Counted from the first letter of the stretch, positions 27,747-36,451 are shown. The stretch: DNA of 64,000 nt from Terriglobus albidus (GCF_008000815.1 NZ_CP042806.1:1302001-1366000); one strand, 5' to 3'. Translations and numbers: made by a program. The notes: a model not told the origin generated them from the sequence alone.

Positions 27747-28544
27747 TCAGTTCTCCGTCGGCCGTTCCAGATGGTCAATGACAACGATGTCGATGGGAGC
27801 CTTGTCCTGTTCCAGCTTCAGGCCCAGCTGCTCCTGTACGGCGGTAAAGAGAGAAGGTTTTGATGTGTCTTGTGCCGCGTCGGGTGACCAGCTCAGCTCC
27901 CAGTCATAATGTTTTGTCAGGCCAGTCTTGTCGACGACGACTCGTTCATCGACATCTTCAAGGTGTGACAGCATGGCGGCGAATATCGCCATCGTGACAT
28001 TTGTGGCCGTGATGTGCGTAGAAGTGAATGAGAGGCTACCCTCGGTTTCACTCGATGAATCGGAAGAATCCTCGATCTGCGGTTTCGGAGCCGATTCCTT
28101 CAGTTTTGGTCCGCCTTTTGCAACGGTGAGGGCGTAGACCGGACGTTCGCGGTGGATGTGCGTGACCTTGAGATGGAAGCGATCTTCCAGAAGGTGTTGC
28201 ATCTCAGCTCTACAGAGTTCCTCTGATTTCTGATCGGATAAGGTTTTCGACATCGCGATGGTCGCGTCGTCGGCCTTTGCCTCGATGGTGTAGTGGGTTG
28301 ACCGAGCCCATTCAGGGAGATTCTCGAGTTGCGATTCGGAACGGATATCGAATGCGATCTTGATGATGTCGCGGAGGCTCGCATTTACTAGCCGAAGTCC
28401 CTCCGCTCCAATCTTCCAGTTTGCATTGGAATCTTCAATCGTCGGGGGCCGTATCGACGCTACCTCGTAGGCATAGCGCGCCTGCCCATAACCGGCTATA
28501 GAGGCAAACAGCAGGCAACCCATCAGAATGTGGCGTCGACTCAT
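27747..28544 (-). CDS. TIGR03435 family exported protein, copy 3 of 4
   Basis: A 265-residue paralogue. Signal peptide MSRRHILMGCLLFASIAGYG. It keeps YEVASIRPP, LVNASLRDIIKIAFDIRSESQL, DRFHLKVTHIHRERPVYALTV, VVDKTGLTKHYDWELSWSPD, LFTAVQEQLGLKLEQDKAPID and the C-terminal HLERPTEN. It resembles copy 2 most over the last 40 residues. It starts five bases after the stop of copy 2 with no strong ribosome site of its own, so translation is probably coupled. Function unknown; the signal peptide places it in the envelope. Confidence 0.9.
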   Translation of the reverse strand: MSRRHILMGCLLFASIAGYGQARYAYEVASIRPPTIEDSNANWKIGAEGLRLVNASLRDIIKIAFDIRSESQLENLPEWARSTHYTIEAKADDATIAMSKTLSDQKSEELCRAEMQHLLEDRFHLKVTHIHRERPVYALTVAKGGPKLKESAPKPQIEDSSDSSSETEGSLSFTSTHITATNVTMAIFAAMLSHLEDVDERVVVDKTGLTKHYDWELSWSPDAAQDTSKPSLFTAVQEQLGLKLEQDKAPIDIVVIDHLERPTEN

Positions 28545-28549
28545 GGTGC

Positions 28550-29416
28550 TCAGTTCTCCGTCGGACGTTCCAGATCATCAATCACCAGCAGGTCTACCGG
28601 AGCTTTGTCCTGCTCCACTTTCAGACCTAGCTGTTCCTGCAGTGCGGTAAAGAGGTTTGGTTTTGAGGTATCGGCTGTTGGAACCAGCGCTGGATTGCCA
28701 TCGGCTCCACGAAAGCTATTTTGCTGTCTCTCAGGCGACCAGTCCAGTGTCCAGTCGAATCTTCCGGGAAGATTTGTCCGGTCCAGCACGACACGGCCAT
28801 CCGTCTCGGTCATGTGCGAGAGCTGGTTGGCAAACATCTCCATGCTGCCGTTGGTGACAACCATGTGCCCGTTGCTTGTGCTGGCGCTGGTTCCGCGGTC
28901 CCGGGGTTTGGCGTTGGGGTCGGTGTCCGGGGGGGGCGGGGGAGGGATGGTTGCCTTCAGCTTGCTGCCGCTTTTGGCAACCGTAAGGCTATAGACCGGC
29001 AGCTCTTTCTTTGCCCAATGGAACTTCAGGTGGAAGCGGTCTTCGAGCAGCGACTGCATCATCTCCTGCTGCCACTTCTGGCGCTCGTCGCGGGAGAGGC
29101 CTTTCATCGTGACGGCGGTTTCTTCATCCACCTTGGCATCGATATTGAACCGCTCCGATTTTGCCCAGTCGGGCATACTCTCGATCTGTGATTCAGACCG
29201 GATGGTGAAGCCCATCATGAGAAGTTGCCGCAACAGGACGTTTTCGCAGCGAATGCGATACGGTGTAGTGCTAACGCTCGTACTATCGTTGGCCGCAGCC
29301 GACGGCTTTACCGAGACGACTTCAAAGCTGTGTTTCTGTTGGCCGGTCTGAGACGGGCTCTGGGCACAGGCGGCTAATGCGCCGCCCAGCACGGCAGTTG
29401 CAAGAAGTCGACGCAT
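28550..29416 (-). CDS. TIGR03435 family exported protein, copy 2 of 4 (possible lipoprotein)
   Basis: A 288-residue paralogue from the ATG at 29416; a GTG at 29440 in frame would add eight residues. The signal MRRLLATAVLGGALAACAQS contains LAAC, which fits a lipobox, so this copy may be lipid-anchored while the others look freely secreted. Family marks are FEVVSVKPS, LLRQLLMMGFTIRSESQI, DRFHLKFHWAKKELPVYSLTV, VLDRTNLPGRFDWTLDWSPE, LFTALQEQLGLKVEQDKAPVD and the C-terminal DLERPTEN. A Pro-rich insert lies around residues 155-170. Function unknown. Confidence 0.88.
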   Translation of the reverse strand: MRRLLATAVLGGALAACAQSPSQTGQQKHSFEVVSVKPSAAANDSTSVSTTPYRIRCENVLLRQLLMMGFTIRSESQIESMPDWAKSERFNIDAKVDEETAVTMKGLSRDERQKWQQEMMQSLLEDRFHLKFHWAKKELPVYSLTVAKSGSKLKATIPPPPPPDTDPNAKPRDRGTSASTSNGHMVVTNGSMEMFANQLSHMTETDGRVVLDRTNLPGRFDWTLDWSPERQQNSFRGADGNPALVPTADTSKPNLFTALQEQLGLKVEQDKAPVDLLVIDDLERPTEN

Positions 29417-29443
29417 GGCGATGGATACGCAGGCGGCCACGGT

Positions 29444-30346
29444 TTAGTTCGCTGTCGGGTGGTCCAGACTCTCAACATGGTAGCTCGTCACCAGATCTTT
29501 GGCCGTCTCCAGCTTGAGACCGAGTTGCTCCTCCAGGGCGGTGAAAAGGGTCGGCCCGTTATTGTCCGACGCTGGGGGTGGAGGCGCTCCGCTGTCGGCT
29601 CCTCGGAAGGCGGGCGCAGGCATCTCCGGAGTCCACTTCAGGGTGAAGTCATAGTGTCCGGTCAGGCCGGTCTTATCGACGACGACGCGTTCGCTTGCTT
29701 CAGGCATGTGAGAGATCACATTCGCAATCATGCCTGTGGTCGAGTCAGTACCGGTTAGCTGACCGCGGCCATCCATCATCATGCCCCGCCGCATACGTTG
29801 AGGCCCCCCGGCTCCCGGCCCTGCATCCGGTCTGGCGCCAGGGCCGGCCTTCTCGTCTGCGGGTGGAGCCGCTGACGGCTTCATCTTCACGCCACTCTTT
29901 GCCACGACCAGCGCGTAGACGGGCTGCTCTTTCTGTTCCTTGGTGAGCTTCAGGTGAAGTCTCTCTTCCAGCATCTTCTGCACCATGCGCCGCGTGGCAT
30001 AACCGCGTTCTTCCTCGGGCAGTTTTCGCAGAGCCCGGGCCTCTTCCTCATCCTGTTTGGCCTCGACATCATAGTGCTCCTGCTTTGCCCACTCCGGCAG
30101 GCCGCTCAATAAGGAGGAGGACTTGATCTCGTAGGCGAAGTTGATCAGCTCCACCAGTGGCATGTTCTTCGCATGCAGGACTCCCTCGGACATCTGCATC
30201 ATCATGCGCCGTTCTGCCGGATCGCTGGGTTTGATGGTGGCGACTTCAAAGGCCGGCTCGGGCCTGGCGGTCTGTTGTGCCGCACCGATGCGCGTAACCG
30301 CGATGCACGTAACCGTGCAGAGGAAGAGAGCAGGAAGACGGTTCAT
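29444..30346 (-). CDS. TIGR03435 family exported protein, copy 1 of 4 (operon lead gene)
   Basis: A 300-residue paralogue from the ATG at 30346, chosen for its ribosome site (GAGGA, eight bases away) and signal peptide (MNRLPALFLCTVTCIAVTRI, cleavage near GAAQ); an ATG at 30382 is less likely. It keeps FEVATIKPSDP, KNMPLVELINFAYEIKSSSL, ERLHLKLTKEQKEQPVYALVV, VVDKTGLTGHYDFTLKWTPE and LFTALEEQLGLKLE. Its C-terminus is SLDHPTAN, the most diverged of the four. A Gly/Pro/Ala-rich insert with GPGARPDAGPGAGG lies in the middle. It is the first gene of the operon, 75 bases after the DNA glycosylase gene. Confidence 0.9.
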   Translation of the reverse strand: MNRLPALFLCTVTCIAVTRIGAAQQTARPEPAFEVATIKPSDPAERRMMMQMSEGVLHAKNMPLVELINFAYEIKSSSLLSGLPEWAKQEHYDVEAKQDEEEARALRKLPEEERGYATRRMVQKMLEERLHLKLTKEQKEQPVYALVVAKSGVKMKPSAAPPADEKAGPGARPDAGPGAGGPQRMRRGMMMDGRGQLTGTDSTTGMIANVISHMPEASERVVVDKTGLTGHYDFTLKWTPEMPAPAFRGADSGAPPPPASDNNGPTLFTALEEQLGLKLETAKDLVTSYHVESLDHPTAN

Positions 30347-30421
30347 GAGATTTCCTCGATGTGTTTCCTTGGACAGCGCCACCGACGCATGGTTAGGTGC
30401 AAGGCCAAAATTTTCTCCAAC

Positions 30422-31321
30422 TTACCGGCGTTTTAGTGCATCCAGCTCGTCCAGGGTCCGCGGCCAGTCCTTGCCGAGAAGGCGGGAAAGACTACGGTCG
30501 GCCAGTACCCGGCCTTCGGTCTGACAGGTCGCGCAGTAGTTGGTTTCGTTATCTGCATAGCGGATGCGCTGCACCGGCGACCCGCACCGCGGGCACGGCT
30601 TGCCGAAGCGTCCATGCACAGCCATCTCCGGGCGGAAGGCGGTGACCTTCTCCGGGAACTTCTCCTCGGCCTCTGCTTGCAGCCGGTCGATCCATTGCTG
30701 CAAGGCTGTGCCGGTTCCGTCATAGAGCCGGTGCCACTCGTCTTCGCTCAGCTTGCCGGTCTGGAGGATGGGTGAAAGCCGGGCCGTCCATAGAATCTCG
30801 TCTGAGTAGGCATTGCCGATTCCGCTGACGATGCGCGGGTCGGTCAAGGCACGCTTGAGCGTCCGGTTCTCAGCACGCAGGGCGGCGCGGAACTGCTCCG
30901 GTGTCGCGGTCATGACGTCGATGCCGCCGGGGTCCATCTCCAGCAGCGCGGCCTCGCCCCGCACCAGGTGCAGCGAGGCTCGCCGTTTGGTTCCGGCCTC
31001 CGTTAACAGGAGTGATCCATCCTCGAAGTCGAAGGCGGCAAGGTTGATCCTGCCGCTGAGTTTGGCTCCCGCGGGCTTCCAGTGCAGTCGGCCGGCGATC
31101 ATCAGGTGCAGCACCAGGAAGAGATCGTCCTCCAGAACGAAGACGATGCGTTTGCCCACGCGCCGCAGCGCGAGGACGGCCTTGCCTTCGGCTTTATAGA
31201 TGGGTGGGTCGGCTGTCCGCAGAAGGGATGGTCCCTGAATCCGTACCTGCAGCAGGCGCTTGCCAACGACCCGGGGAGCGAGGGCGTGGAGATAGGCGGC
31301 GATATCAGGCAGCTCCGGCAT
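30422..31321 (-). CDS. Fpg/Nei family DNA glycosylase
   Basis: A 299-residue base-excision repair enzyme that removes oxidised bases and cuts the abasic site. The N-terminus MPELPDI supplies the catalytic Pro2 and Glu3 after removal of Met. The helix-two-turn-helix region is around GIGNAYSDEILW, and the C-terminal zinc finger is CPRC...CATC (near residues 245-270). After the finger there are about 30 extra residues. It is cytoplasmic. Whether it is Fpg (8-oxoguanine) or Nei-like (oxidised pyrimidines) is not certain; the PELPD start is closer to Fpg. It lies upstream of the TIGR03435 operon in the same direction, with a 75-base gap that may hold the operon promoter. Confidence 0.9.
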   Translation of the reverse strand: MPELPDIAAYLHALAPRVVGKRLLQVRIQGPSLLRTADPPIYKAEGKAVLALRRVGKRIVFVLEDDLFLVLHLMIAGRLHWKPAGAKLSGRINLAAFDFEDGSLLLTEAGTKRRASLHLVRGEAALLEMDPGGIDVMTATPEQFRAALRAENRTLKRALTDPRIVSGIGNAYSDEILWTARLSPILQTGKLSEDEWHRLYDGTGTALQQWIDRLQAEAEEKFPEKVTAFRPEMAVHGRFGKPCPRCGSPVQRIRYADNETNYCATCQTEGRVLADRSLSRLLGKDWPRTLDELDALKRR

Positions 31322-31349
31322 GGCACCAATATCTTATGGAAACCGGAAT

Positions 31350-31465
31350 TAGGGCGTTTTCCCTGTTGCTGGGTGTCCCGGAGGAGCCGTGCGGCGGCGT
31401 TTTCATCGCGGAAAACGCCCATAGACGCGGAAGCCCTGCATTACACCCACAGGGAAAGCGCTCTA
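31350..31465. mobile_element. MITE-like element B, uninterrupted copy, TA-flanked
   Basis: A 116-base element bounded by TA on both sides. Terminal inverted repeats of 17 bases are TAGGGCGTTTTCCCTGT and, on the other strand, TAGAGCGCTTTCCCTGT (two differences). An internal hairpin has arms GGCGTTTTC and GAAAACGCC. No coding capacity. A second copy at 44506-44733 is interrupted by element A exactly at the TA that is intact here at 31422-31423. TA target sites are typical of elements moved by IS630/Tc1-mariner transposases; no such transposase gene is in the window. Confidence 0.75.
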
Positions 31466-31522
31466 GGGAACCGGCTTGAAGGCTCCAGCGTAGAATCCAT
31501 TCGAAGGAGGCGCCCCATCGCC

Positions 31523-32281
31523 ATGCAAAGCCGTATTACCGGAACCACCATGCCCGTTCTCGAGTTCCTGCTCGAGCCCGGCGAAACCATCATCTCTGAA
31601 GCTGGAGAACTCTCCTGGATGTCGCAGAGCATTCAGATGCAGACTCACACGCAGTTCGGGGGCGGAGGTGGTTTCTTCGGCGCGATCAAGCGTATGGCCG
31701 GCGGCGGATCGCTCTTCATGACCGAGTACCGGGCCTTCAATTATCCGGGCGAGGTCGCCTTCGCGACCAAGGTCCCAGGACACATTGTTCCGGTGGAGGT
31801 CTCTCCCGGTCACGAGTACCTTATTCATCGCCACGGTTTCCTCTGTGCGACCTCGCAGATACAGCTCGGCGTCGGCTTCCAGCAGTCGCTTGGAGCCGGT
31901 ATCTTTGGCGGCAGCGGCTTCATCCTCCAACGTGTGAGCGGTCAGGGCACGGCCTGGCTGGAGCTTTCGGGCGAGCTAGTCATCAAAGACCTTCAGCCTG
32001 GAGAGGTCCTGCGCGTTCACCCCGGTCATGTCGGCGCCTTCCACACGAATGTGAACTTCCAGATCACGACAGTCCCGGGCATCAAGAATATGCTCTTCGG
32101 CGGCGACGGCATCTTCCTGGCGCAACTTACCGGCCCGGGGCGCGTATGGCTGCAGACGCTGCCGCTTCCGCGTCTGGCGCATGCGCTGCAGGAATACATC
32201 ACGGTCGAACGAGTGCGAGAAAGCGGTGAAGCCGGCGCGATTGGAGCGATTGTCGGATCGGTATTGAGAGATCGTTTTTAA
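31523..32281 (+). CDS. AIM24 family protein
   Basis: A 252-residue protein from the ATG at 31523, preceded by AAGGAGG 12 bases away; the frame is open much further upstream across the MITE and the DNA glycosylase gene, which is not taken as coding. The family is the TIGR00266/AIM24 beta-rich group: FLLEPGETIISEAGELSWMS at the start, a Gly-rich stretch GGGGGFFGAIKRMAGGG, FMTEYRA, VPGHIVPVEVSPGHEYLIHRHGFLCA, and GPGRVWLQTLPLPRLA at the end. The bacterial role is not known, though a scaffold or membrane-stress role has been suggested for relatives. No signal peptide, so probably cytoplasmic. Confidence 0.88.
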   Translation: MQSRITGTTMPVLEFLLEPGETIISEAGELSWMSQSIQMQTHTQFGGGGGFFGAIKRMAGGGSLFMTEYRAFNYPGEVAFATKVPGHIVPVEVSPGHEYLIHRHGFLCATSQIQLGVGFQQSLGAGIFGGSGFILQRVSGQGTAWLELSGELVIKDLQPGEVLRVHPGHVGAFHTNVNFQITTVPGIKNMLFGGDGIFLAQLTGPGRVWLQTLPLPRLAHALQEYITVERVRESGEAGAIGAIVGSVLRDRF

Positions 32282-32325
32282 GGGCGATGAAAGGAAAGCA
32301 GGGGGAGTTCCCATGCTTTTTGTTT

Positions 32326-32411
32326 GTCATTTCGTAGCGTAGCGGAGAAATCTGCTTTTCTGCCCGAGAGTTAGGGGGAATCGGGCGAAAAGCAGATCCC
32401 TGCAGGATGAC
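32326..32411. repeat. Intergenic palindromic repeat, family R1
   Basis: It begins GTCATTTCGTAGCGTAGCGG and ends AGGATGAC, with GAAATCTGCTTTTC and GAAAAGCAGATC as inverted inner arms. It shares both end types with 3350-3444 and 60471-60644. With element A at 32499-32613 it occupies most of the 367-base gap between the AIM24 and PIG-L genes. Confidence 0.6.
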
Positions 32412-32498
32412 AAGCAAAAGAAATCGTGCGACACGCCCGGGGGTGGAATCGGGAATCGAGGGTTGCGCTTGGTGGCTCCGCTCAGTAAGACTCAGGTA

Positions 32499-32613
32499 TA
32501 AAGCATTTCTCCTAAAACGGTAGCTTTGGAAAAATCTGCGAATGCCGTTTTCTTCGCGGAAAACGGCGCAGACAGCCAAAACTCCGCTCTACACCCTTAG
32601 GAGAAATGCTTTA
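32499..32613. mobile_element. MITE-like element A, TA-flanked
   Basis: A 115-base element with perfect 17-base terminal inverted repeats (TAAAGCATTTCTCCTAA and its complement), TA at both ends and an internal hairpin with arms CCGTTTTC and GAAAACGG around TTCGCG. It is about 90 percent identical to the copy at 44548-44661. It has no gene. It lies 36 bases before the PIG-L gene, so it may carry part of that gene's leader. Confidence 0.75.
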
Positions 32614-32648
32614 GCTCAAGCGCTCTACCTGAAAGGCCTTCATCACTG

Positions 32649-35468
32649 ATGCAACCGAACGCCATGCTGCACCCTGCTTTGTCTTTGCTTCTCACCGCCA
32701 CCCTGGTGGCGCAGAGTGCGCCGCCACCGCTGGCAGGCACATCGTTGCCTCCGGCTTCGGCGATGCCGTTGCCCTATGACCGCGGCTCGGCAGCCGTCTG
32801 GCAGGGGCTGCAGAAGCTCAGGACTCGCGCCAGCCTGCTGACCGTCAACGCCCATCCCGATGACGAGGACGGCGCCATGATGGCTTATGAGGCGCGCGGC
32901 AAGGGAGTCGATGCCTCGCTGTTTGTCCTGACGCGTGGTGAGGGCGGCCAGAACGTGATGTCCGGCGACTATTGGGATCAGCTCGGTCTTGTCCGCACGC
33001 AGGAGTTGCTTGCCAGCACCGGCTACGAGGGCATTCATCTTTACTTTGGACGCTTTGCTGATTATGGCTTCTCCAAGACACTGGAAGAGGCGCATAAGCA
33101 GTGGGGGCATGAAACCGTGCTGCGCGACGCCGTGCGTATCGTGCGTATTCTGCGGCCGATGGTGGTGACGTCGAGCTTCAACGGCAACTTCGCCGACGGC
33201 CATGGACAGCACCAGGTCTCCGGAGAGATGGCGCAGGAGGTTTTCAACGCGGCTGCCGATCCCAACATGTTCCCGGAGCAGATCAAGGAAGGCCTTCTGC
33301 CCTGGAAGGTGCAGAAGGTCTATGCGCGTGTGCCGTTTGCGCGCGTAACCGAAAAGGGCATCTTCGACTACGCCACCACCCGCTGGGAGCCGGTGGTCTT
33401 CCATAACTACGTCAACATTACGGATATCAAGACGCTGCCTTCGGTCACGGTGCAGATCCCTGTTGGCGACTACAGCTATGTGCTGGCCAACAACTACTCG
33501 GCGATCGCCCGTGAGGGATTGGCGCAGCAGCGCTCACAAAACGGCGGTATCGGTCCTGCCCTGCCGGCTCCACAGAACTCGGCTTACCATCTGTGGGCTA
33601 CGCGCGCTACGGCTGCCGTGCCGGAGAAAGAGAGCGACTTCTTCGAAGGCATCGATACCACGTTGCCGGCCATTGCCGATTATCTTCCGGCGGCGGAGCG
33701 CAACCCCTGGCAGCAGCAACTGATCCGGCTTGCCACGACGATCGCGGACGCAGGTACGCACTTCGATCCGGCTGATCCCGGCAAGGTAGTGCCGATGCTT
33801 GCCAAGGGACTGGAGCAGACCAACAAGCTGCTCGCCGATCTCGATGCGGCGAAGCTTCCCGAAGAAGCCGCATACAACATGAAGCACGAGCTGCGGGTGA
33901 AGCAGCAGCAGTTCCAGACCACGCTGGCAGCAGCACTCGGTATCTCGCTTACGGCCTTCACCGGCCGTCCGCCGGCGACTGGCCCCGGAGGTCCGAGTGG
34001 CCCTGTTGGTCCGGCAGACTTCTCGCAGACAGCGCTGCCGGGGCAGACGGTGCAGGTGAATTTGCATGTCGCCAACATGGGTTCGCAGGAGGTTTCGGTG
34101 CATGTTGCTGCGCTCAACCTCTATGACGGCAAGACGGTGAACGAGATTGGCGAAGGCGCTGCCGATCTCGAGAAGCTCGCTGGTGGTAAGGTGATCGACC
34201 GTCCCATCAGTATTCAAGTGCCGGAGACGCAGCCGTACACCAAGCCATACTTCTCACGGAGCAGCCTGGAGCAGACTGTCTACGATGTACAGAATCCAGC
34301 CGCACTCGGTATGCCGATTGAGCCGTATCCACTCAGCGCCGTGATTCATGTGCAGTACGACGGCGTCACCTTCCCCGTCACCGCGACGGTGCAGACACAG
34401 CATCGCTATCTCGGCTTTGGCATTGTCTATGAGCCGCTGTTGATTGCTCCTGCGATCTCGGTTACGGTCTCGCCGCATGCGGGTATTGTTCCTATGACAG
34501 CGACGAGCTTTACGTTGAACGTGAACGTGCGTTCGAACGTGAAGGGAGCAGCGAAGGGAGAGCTTATGCTCAACCTGCCTGCGGGATGGACTTCCTCACC
34601 GGCGAAGGCCACCTTCAGCGCTATGCGCGACGGCGATGAGCAGAGCATCAGCTTCCAGGTGACACCGAAGTCGGTTGAAGCAAAGGCGTACACGCTTACG
34701 GCGGTCGCAACCTATAACGGCAAGCAATATACGGATGGCTACGTCACAACCGGCTATACGGGGCTTCGCCCGTATCCGTCGTATCGTGATGCGGCGTATC
34801 GCACGACGGGCACGGATGTGAAGATCGCGCCGGGTCTCAAGGTGGCCTATGTGACCGGCACCGGCGATGAGGTGCCGCAGACCTTGGCGGACTTCGGTAT
34901 CCATCCCACATTTCTTTCCCCGCAGGACATCGCCAAGGCCGATCTCTCGGCCTATGACGTCATTCTGCTGGGCATCCGCTCCTATGCGGCTCGGCCGGAG
35001 CTGCGGACCTTCAACAATCGCCTGCTCGAATACGTGCAGCAGGGCGGCGTGGTGATCTCGCAGTACCAGAGCAACGAGTACGACCACAACTTCGGCCCAT
35101 ACCCCATCACGCTGGGTGGGGAAGGGGAGCGCGTCGTGGAAGAGGACTGCAAGGTTACGATCCTCGATGACAAAGACCCTGTTCTTAGCTGGCCCAACAA
35201 GATCACGACGGCAGACTTTGATGGGTGGGTAGAAGAGCGTGGCCACGGCTTCCTGCAGAGCTGGGATGCGAAGTACACGGCTCCGACCGAGATGCACGAC
35301 ACCCAGATGGATCCGCAGAAAGGCGGCCTGATCTATGCCCGCTACGGCAAAGGTGTTTATGTCTACATGGCGTATGCGTTCTTCCGCCAGATGCCGGATG
35401 GTGTGCCGGGAAGTTTCCGCATCATGGCGAACCTGTTGAGTGTGGGGAAGAATAAGAGTTTGAAGTAA
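32649..35468 (+). CDS. Large exported PIG-L family deacetylase
   Basis: A 939-residue protein. A signal peptide covers residues 1-22 (an ATG six codons in, at 32664, is an alternative start). The N-terminal third is a PIG-L/LmbE zinc deacetylase: AHPDDE with H69, D71 and D72, then DGHGQHQ with H198 as a likely third zinc ligand. PIG-L enzymes remove acetyl groups from N-acetylglucosaminyl compounds. The middle (about 440-720) is beta-sandwich-like and resembles NEW3-type modules. The last 200 residues (LKVAYVTGTGDEVPQTLADFGI; GVVISQYQSNEY) look like a class I glutamine amidotransferase-like fold without clear catalytic residues. Such three-part exported proteins probably act on extracellular or periplasmic amino sugars; substrate unknown. 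Confidence 0.85.
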   Translation: MQPNAMLHPALSLLLTATLVAQSAPPPLAGTSLPPASAMPLPYDRGSAAVWQGLQKLRTRASLLTVNAHPDDEDGAMMAYEARGKGVDASLFVLTRGEGGQNVMSGDYWDQLGLVRTQELLASTGYEGIHLYFGRFADYGFSKTLEEAHKQWGHETVLRDAVRIVRILRPMVVTSSFNGNFADGHGQHQVSGEMAQEVFNAAADPNMFPEQIKEGLLPWKVQKVYARVPFARVTEKGIFDYATTRWEPVVFHNYVNITDIKTLPSVTVQIPVGDYSYVLANNYSAIAREGLAQQRSQNGGIGPALPAPQNSAYHLWATRATAAVPEKESDFFEGIDTTLPAIADYLPAAERNPWQQQLIRLATTIADAGTHFDPADPGKVVPMLAKGLEQTNKLLADLDAAKLPEEAAYNMKHELRVKQQQFQTTLAAALGISLTAFTGRPPATGPGGPSGPVGPADFSQTALPGQTVQVNLHVANMGSQEVSVHVAALNLYDGKTVNEIGEGAADLEKLAGGKVIDRPISIQVPETQPYTKPYFSRSSLEQTVYDVQNPAALGMPIEPYPLSAVIHVQYDGVTFPVTATVQTQHRYLGFGIVYEPLLIAPAISVTVSPHAGIVPMTATSFTLNVNVRSNVKGAAKGELMLNLPAGWTSSPAKATFSAMRDGDEQSISFQVTPKSVEAKAYTLTAVATYNGKQYTDGYVTTGYTGLRPYPSYRDAAYRTTGTDVKIAPGLKVAYVTGTGDEVPQTLADFGIHPTFLSPQDIAKADLSAYDVILLGIRSYAARPELRTFNNRLLEYVQQGGVVISQYQSNEYDHNFGPYPITLGGEGERVVEEDCKVTILDDKDPVLSWPNKITTADFDGWVEERGHGFLQSWDAKYTAPTEMHDTQMDPQKGGLIYARYGKGVYVYMAYAFFRQMPDGVPGSFRIMANLLSVGKNKSLK

Positions 35469-35503
35469 CGCATATTGCGTGTTTCTTTTGGTGGTGGAAA
35501 TCT

Positions 35504-36451
35504 ATGAGCCTTGTGACAAGAAGTATTTCAAAAGACGGCACGCTTGCTCCTTCGGCTCTAAATATTTTGGACCACATTCCCGAGGAGGCATTGTTTCATA
35601 CCGCGCATCGGCTTCGGCATCCTGCTTCGATATACGAGTTATCACTCAAGAAGCTTGCTGAAGCATTTTGCCAGGTAGGTAATGAATATTTGCTTGAAAC
35701 AGAGCGTTGCCTCCATGATCCTGATGCTTCACTCAAGATGTCTCAACTTCTAAAGTTTCAAGTGAACTTTCTTCGTGCGTTGCAGGAGCACGTGGACGAG
35801 TTGTGGCTGATCTTAAAAACGCTCGTCGATCCGGTTTCAGCCGTAAAACATGGAGATTACAGCGAGAGTTACGTGGTCGACAACAAGCTCCCAGGCGCAA
35901 AATCTTTTCGTGAGGCCATTGCGGACTATAAGAGAGCACTACGCATTGCGAATAAATTGAAGCACCAGCAATGCCATCTGCGAGGAGTTGGGGTCCGCCT
36001 AGAGAATAGTATTCATCTCGGTTATTGCCTCGAAGAGCCGCATCCTGACGGAGCAATGGGGCCGTCATTGGATATCCATCCCGATCAAGGGGCATTTTCG
36101 TTTGCCCGCGACCTCACGTGGCATCTTGCGAATGTGTATCTTTGTTCTGAAAAGCTGGTAAAGGCAATTACGAAGGCATTGGGAGCTCGTGGGATTTCCA
36201 TTCAGTACCGGAAGGCATCAGTCAGTGAAGAGTGGAAAGCCGTCGTGTCTTTAGTGGACAAAATCCCCATGGCGTACTTCCCTAAAGAACTTCGGCTGCC
36301 CCTCGCTCGATTTAGCCTTAATAGCAATTTCGACGTGTTGAGCCTAAAGATTCCAAGTCGGATAGATTTGGAGTTTCCTAGTTCTTTGAAAGTCACATAT
36401 TCGTTTGCGGTAGATCGCCATAGTCCAAGATGTCGGGTGCCAGTTCCATAG
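35504..36451 (+). CDS. Unrecognised protein, AT-richer than its surroundings
   Basis: A 315-residue protein that I cannot place in a family. There is no signal peptide or membrane helix. Residues about 35-170 look mainly helical, with many Leu/Ala/Lys heptad-like stretches (LSLKKLAEAFCQVGNEYLLE; LKFQVNFLRALQEHVDELWL). A His/Asp-rich middle (GYCLEEPHPDG; DIHPDQGAF) and a beta-like C-terminus follow. A GGTGG ribosome site precedes the ATG at 35504. Codon use is visibly AT-richer than in the flanking genes, and the downstream gap is AT-rich too, which suggests transfer from elsewhere. Genuine coding is likely because of the long open frame and proper start, but the function is open. Confidence 0.65.
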   Translation: MSLVTRSISKDGTLAPSALNILDHIPEEALFHTAHRLRHPASIYELSLKKLAEAFCQVGNEYLLETERCLHDPDASLKMSQLLKFQVNFLRALQEHVDELWLILKTLVDPVSAVKHGDYSESYVVDNKLPGAKSFREAIADYKRALRIANKLKHQQCHLRGVGVRLENSIHLGYCLEEPHPDGAMGPSLDIHPDQGAFSFARDLTWHLANVYLCSEKLVKAITKALGARGISIQYRKASVSEEWKAVVSLVDKIPMAYFPKELRLPLARFSLNSNFDVLSLKIPSRIDLEFPSSLKVTYSFAVDRHSPRCRVPVP

